NCBI GenBank assembly: GCA_015490675.1
Contig: WFXI01000241.1
Location: 1-7,743 of the forward strand
Source of the DNA: Hydrogenothermaceae bacterium
Lineage (GTDB): Bacteria; Aquificota; Aquificia; Aquificales; Hydrogenothermaceae
DNA length: 7,743 nt
Direction: 5' to 3'
Shown piece by piece: positions 5,744 to 7,743 of the stretch (position 1 is the stretch's first letter; each line of letters starts with the position of its first letter). Made by a program: the position numbers and the translations under genes. The notes beneath the pieces are model-generated. The model saw nothing but the letters and a program-made list of their open reading frames with translations. It was not told where the DNA came from and did no database searches.

Positions 5744-6358
5744 TTATTTAGCCTCTTTTTTTATCTTTGATATGTTTATAGTTTCTGTTTGTTGACAGCA
5801 ACTTTTTATATTCAAGTTCATTGTTTTATTTATCTCATCATAAACTTCTAAAAAAGACATAACCTTTCCACCAAAACCTTTGACGAACTTTTCTGCCATT
5901 TCCTTATCTGAAAATGGAATAACACTTGGACTACAACAAGGCTTTGCACTACTTCCAACTACATAATAAGCGTTAAAAGCTGTTATAGGGTTTTCTGTTA
6001 TAAAATCGTAAGTAATTGCAAAAACATCTTTATCTTCATATTGTTTATGAAGTATCATTCCGCAGTGTTCACAGCAAGCTTCTATGGTTTTATTTTCTAA
6101 AGAGATTTTGTAAGGATGTGCTCTAGTTATTACCTTTTCGCAAACAGGGCAGGTTTTATCTTTTGTTTTTTCTTCATCTTCTTCTGTTTTTAATAAAACA
6201 GAACCGTGCTTTCTTTTTATGTATCCTTCTTTTTCTAGCTCTTTTATATCTCTGTAAATAGTCATTTCCGAAACATTAAAAATATTTGCAAGCTCTTTTA
6301 CTGTTGCCTCTCCTTTCTCTTGAAGTATTTCTACAATTTTTTCTTTTCTATCCATCAT
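5744..6358 (-). CDS. DeoR-type HTH / NosL-domain regulator, YcnK-like, probable copper sensor
   Basis: A 204-residue predicted transcriptional repressor. Residues 1-57 form a DeoR-type winged helix (RKEKIVEILQEKGEATVKELA, then NVSEMTIYRDIKELEKEGYI). After a charged linker, residues 68-175 resemble NosL: CPVC (C70, C73), H81, the cluster CCEHCGM (C95, C96, H98, C99, M101), PCCSPSVIPFSDKEMAEKFVKGFGG (C141, C142) and MSFLEVYDEI. A further CC pair (C187, C188) lies near the end. The same HTH-NosL architecture is known in Bacillus subtilis YcnK, a copper-responsive repressor, so copper(I) sensing through these thiols is the best guess. AAAAGGAG (6362-6369) precedes the ATG, which overlaps the hisB stop as ATGA. 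No copper transport gene is in view, so its targets are elsewhere or are the two small membrane genes downstream. It lacks the sugar-binding domain of true DeoR proteins. Confidence 0.85.
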   Translation of the reverse strand: MMDRKEKIVEILQEKGEATVKELANIFNVSEMTIYRDIKELEKEGYIKRKHGSVLLKTEEDEEKTKDKTCPVCEKVITRAHPYKISLENKTIEACCEHCGMILHKQYEDKDVFAITYDFITENPITAFNAYYVVGSSAKPCCSPSVIPFSDKEMAEKFVKGFGGKVMSFLEVYDEINKTMNLNIKSCCQQTETINISKIKKEAK

Positions 6359-6942
6359 AAAACTCCTTTTGTTGAGGGTGTATCCTCAGACCTCCTAGGG
6401 TCTATTTCTACAGCATTTCTAAGTGCTACTGCAAAAGACTTTGTTAAACACTCTGCTATATGGTGTAAATTATGTCCTGCTAGAGCCTTTAAATGCATTG
6501 TTATTCCAGCCTGTAAAGCAAAACCTTTAAAAAATTCTCCCATAAGCTCAAAATCAAATTCTGTAATTTTGCCTCTAAGTCCTAAATCATCATAAAAAAT
6601 AAGGGGTCTACCAGATAAATCAATACTACACATACAAAGGGCTTCATCCATTGGAATAATTGAATATCCAAATCTTCTTATACCTTTTTTATCACCTAAA
6701 GCCTGTTTTACTGCTTCACCTAAAACTATTCCAACATCTTCTACTGTGTGATGATGGCTAATATGAACATCCCCATCTGCTACTACTTTTAAATCTATTA
6801 AAGAGTGTTTTGAAAAGCTTTCTAACATATGTGTTAAAAATCCTACTGGTGTTTTAACTTCATAAATTCCTTTTCCATCTAGGTTTACTTCTATTTCAAT
6901 ATTTGTTTCTTTCGTCTGTCTTTTTACTTTAGCTGTTCTCAT
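6355..6942 (-). CDS. hisB: imidazoleglycerol-phosphate dehydratase
   Basis: Catalyses the sixth step of histidine synthesis, dehydrating imidazole glycerol phosphate to imidazole acetol phosphate, in a manganese-dependent 24-mer. Numbering from the ATG at 6942 (195 residues), the metal-binding repeats are present: HHHTVEDVG (63-71) and GHNLHHIAE (156-164), with FLTHMLESFSKH near residue 35 and the C-terminal DPRR and PSTKG block. It is the monofunctional form, without the phosphatase half of E. coli HisB. I chose the start at 6942 because it gives the family's usual opening (MRTAKVKRQTKET) and has GAGGA just upstream; an ATG at 6954 would add four residues (MRKK) but has no good SD. It overlaps the dnaC-like gene by 14 bp and the regulator gene by 4 bp. 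Other his genes are not adjacent. Confidence 0.96.
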   Translation of the reverse strand: MRTAKVKRQTKETNIEIEVNLDGKGIYEVKTPVGFLTHMLESFSKHSLIDLKVVADGDVHISHHHTVEDVGIVLGEAVKQALGDKKGIRRFGYSIIPMDEALCMCSIDLSGRPLIFYDDLGLRGKITEFDFELMGEFFKGFALQAGITMHLKALAGHNLHHIAECLTKSFAVALRNAVEIDPRRSEDTPSTKGVL

Positions 6943-7681
6943 TTTCTTCCTCATCTTTTATTCTTTTTAAAAGAGGGTTATCAATCCTTGCATCTTCTCC
7001 TTTTATTTCTATAAATGTTGTCATTTCTCTTAATCTAGAAGCTACTGCTCCTCCAAGTTTGTCTTCTATATCAACTTCATCAGGATGTCTTTTCTTTAAT
7101 GGCGTATTTGAAGTTATTATTACAGGTTTCATATCATTATATCTATTTATTATTATGTAGTGTAGTATATCAATTGCCCAGTCAGATAACCTTTCATTTC
7201 CTAAATCATCTAAAACTAGCAAAGGTGCTTCCAAAACTTCATCTAATATTTCTCTACCTGAACCATATCCTTCAAATGTTGCCTTTAAGTCAAATAAGAG
7301 AGTTCGTGTATCTCTAAATAGTCCTACTATTTGTCTTTTTAGAAAAAACTCTTTTAATATAGCTACTGCTAGATGAGTTTTTCCTACTCCTGGAGGACCA
7401 AATAAAAAAAGTCCTTTTCCATTATCAAACTCTTTAGAGTTTAAATAAGCTCTTATTCTTTTTACTACAAGGTGTTGATTGTAATGCCTTTGAGGTGCAT
7501 AGTTTGTTAAATTTTTTTCTCTATATCTTTTAGGAATTCTCATTCTATCCATTAAAGATTCAGATATATCTTTAATTTGGCACAGGCATTTAACTACTCC
7601 TTCTTTAGTATATACCCAGCCTGTATCCTGACATTTTTCACAATTTACTTTTTCTTCTAAAAGCTCTTCTTTTTTTGCCAT
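6929..7681 (-). CDS. dnaC: DnaC/DnaI-type replicative helicase loader, AAA+ ATPase
   Basis: Loads the DnaB helicase onto DNA at replication start or restart. The 250 residues begin with a Cys-rich zinc-binding segment (C14, C17, C32, C34 in CEKC..CLC), a feature of DnaI rather than of E. coli DnaC. The AAA+ core follows: Walker A GPPGVGKT (95-102), Walker B LLVLDDL (154-160), sensor I motif ITSNTP (189-194) and a candidate arginine finger in GGAVASRLREM (R216 or R218). Aquifex is known to carry a DnaC loader of this class. The IstB helper ATPases of insertion sequences share the core, but there is no istA and the zinc segment and operon setting favour a chromosomal loader. The SD is weak; the ATG overlaps the upstream stop (TAATG), suggesting coupled translation. 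Confidence 0.88.
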   Translation of the reverse strand: MAKKEELLEEKVNCEKCQDTGWVYTKEGVVKCLCQIKDISESLMDRMRIPKRYREKNLTNYAPQRHYNQHLVVKRIRAYLNSKEFDNGKGLFLFGPPGVGKTHLAVAILKEFFLKRQIVGLFRDTRTLLFDLKATFEGYGSGREILDEVLEAPLLVLDDLGNERLSDWAIDILHYIIINRYNDMKPVIITSNTPLKKRHPDEVDIEDKLGGAVASRLREMTTFIEIKGEDARIDNPLLKRIKDEEENENS

Positions 7682-7743
7682 TACGATTTCTTGCTTTCTT
7701 CAAAATAATCTTTGATTGTTAAAAATGCCATAGTTCCAAAAAC
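7681..7743 (-). CDS. 3' end of an upstream operon gene, product unknown
   Basis: The last 20 codons and TAA stop of a minus-strand gene enter from the right edge: VFGTMAFLTIKDYFEESKKS. The stop shares one base with the dnaC-like ATG (TAATG), so the gene is in the same operon. A hydrophobic piece followed by a charged tail is visible; this is too little to identify the protein. Confidence 0.75.
   Translation of the reverse strand, partial: VFGTMAFLTIKDYFEESKKS

Noticed and set aside
6929..7681. IstB insertion-sequence ATPase
   Set aside because: There is no istA, no terminal repeats, a DnaI-like N-terminal zinc segment is present, and the gene is tightly overlapped with hisB.

Overview
The window is AT-rich, gene-dense bacterial DNA with strong purine bias on coding strands and Lys/Glu/Ile-rich proteins. 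Together with a DnaC/DnaI-type helicase loader, a protoglobin-like sensor and a CRISPR array, this suggests a thermophilic member of the Aquificota, perhaps Hydrogenothermaceae (Sulfurihydrogenibium or Persephonella type). The taxonomic guess is inference from protein flavour and base composition, not a database match.

Left part (1-3648). metE, cobalamin-independent methionine synthase, is on the minus strand and loses only its extreme C-terminus at the window edge. It is divergent from a gene for a Fur-family regulator. The 126-bp gap between them holds a perfect 15-bp inverted repeat of the 7-1-7 form used by Fur-family proteins, and it overlaps plausible -35 boxes on both sides. The Fur-like gene then runs convergently, with a 14-bp overlap of 3' ends, into a gene for a haem-globin sensor domain fused to a PsiE-like four-helix membrane domain.

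Middle part (3649-4489). This is an accessory island: a small structured element with a strong Shine-Dalgarno sequence, then a CRISPR array of six 35-nt repeats and five spacers, then a leader-like segment that may also hold a gene relic. Repeat decay, handle sequence and a promoter-like element all say the array is transcribed on the minus strand. There are no cas genes in the window.

Right part (4490-7743). A tightly packed minus-strand operon reads: unknown gene (3' end only), dnaC-like helicase loader, hisB, a DeoR-HTH/NosL regulator resembling copper sensor YcnK, a 68-residue two-helix membrane protein, a 39-residue one-helix membrane protein, and fmt. Nearly every junction overlaps or touches (TAATG, ATGA), which implies translational coupling. 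The promoter lies beyond the right edge. The operon mixes replication, histidine synthesis, metal-responsive regulation and translation initiation, as is usual for the loosely themed operons of Aquificota.
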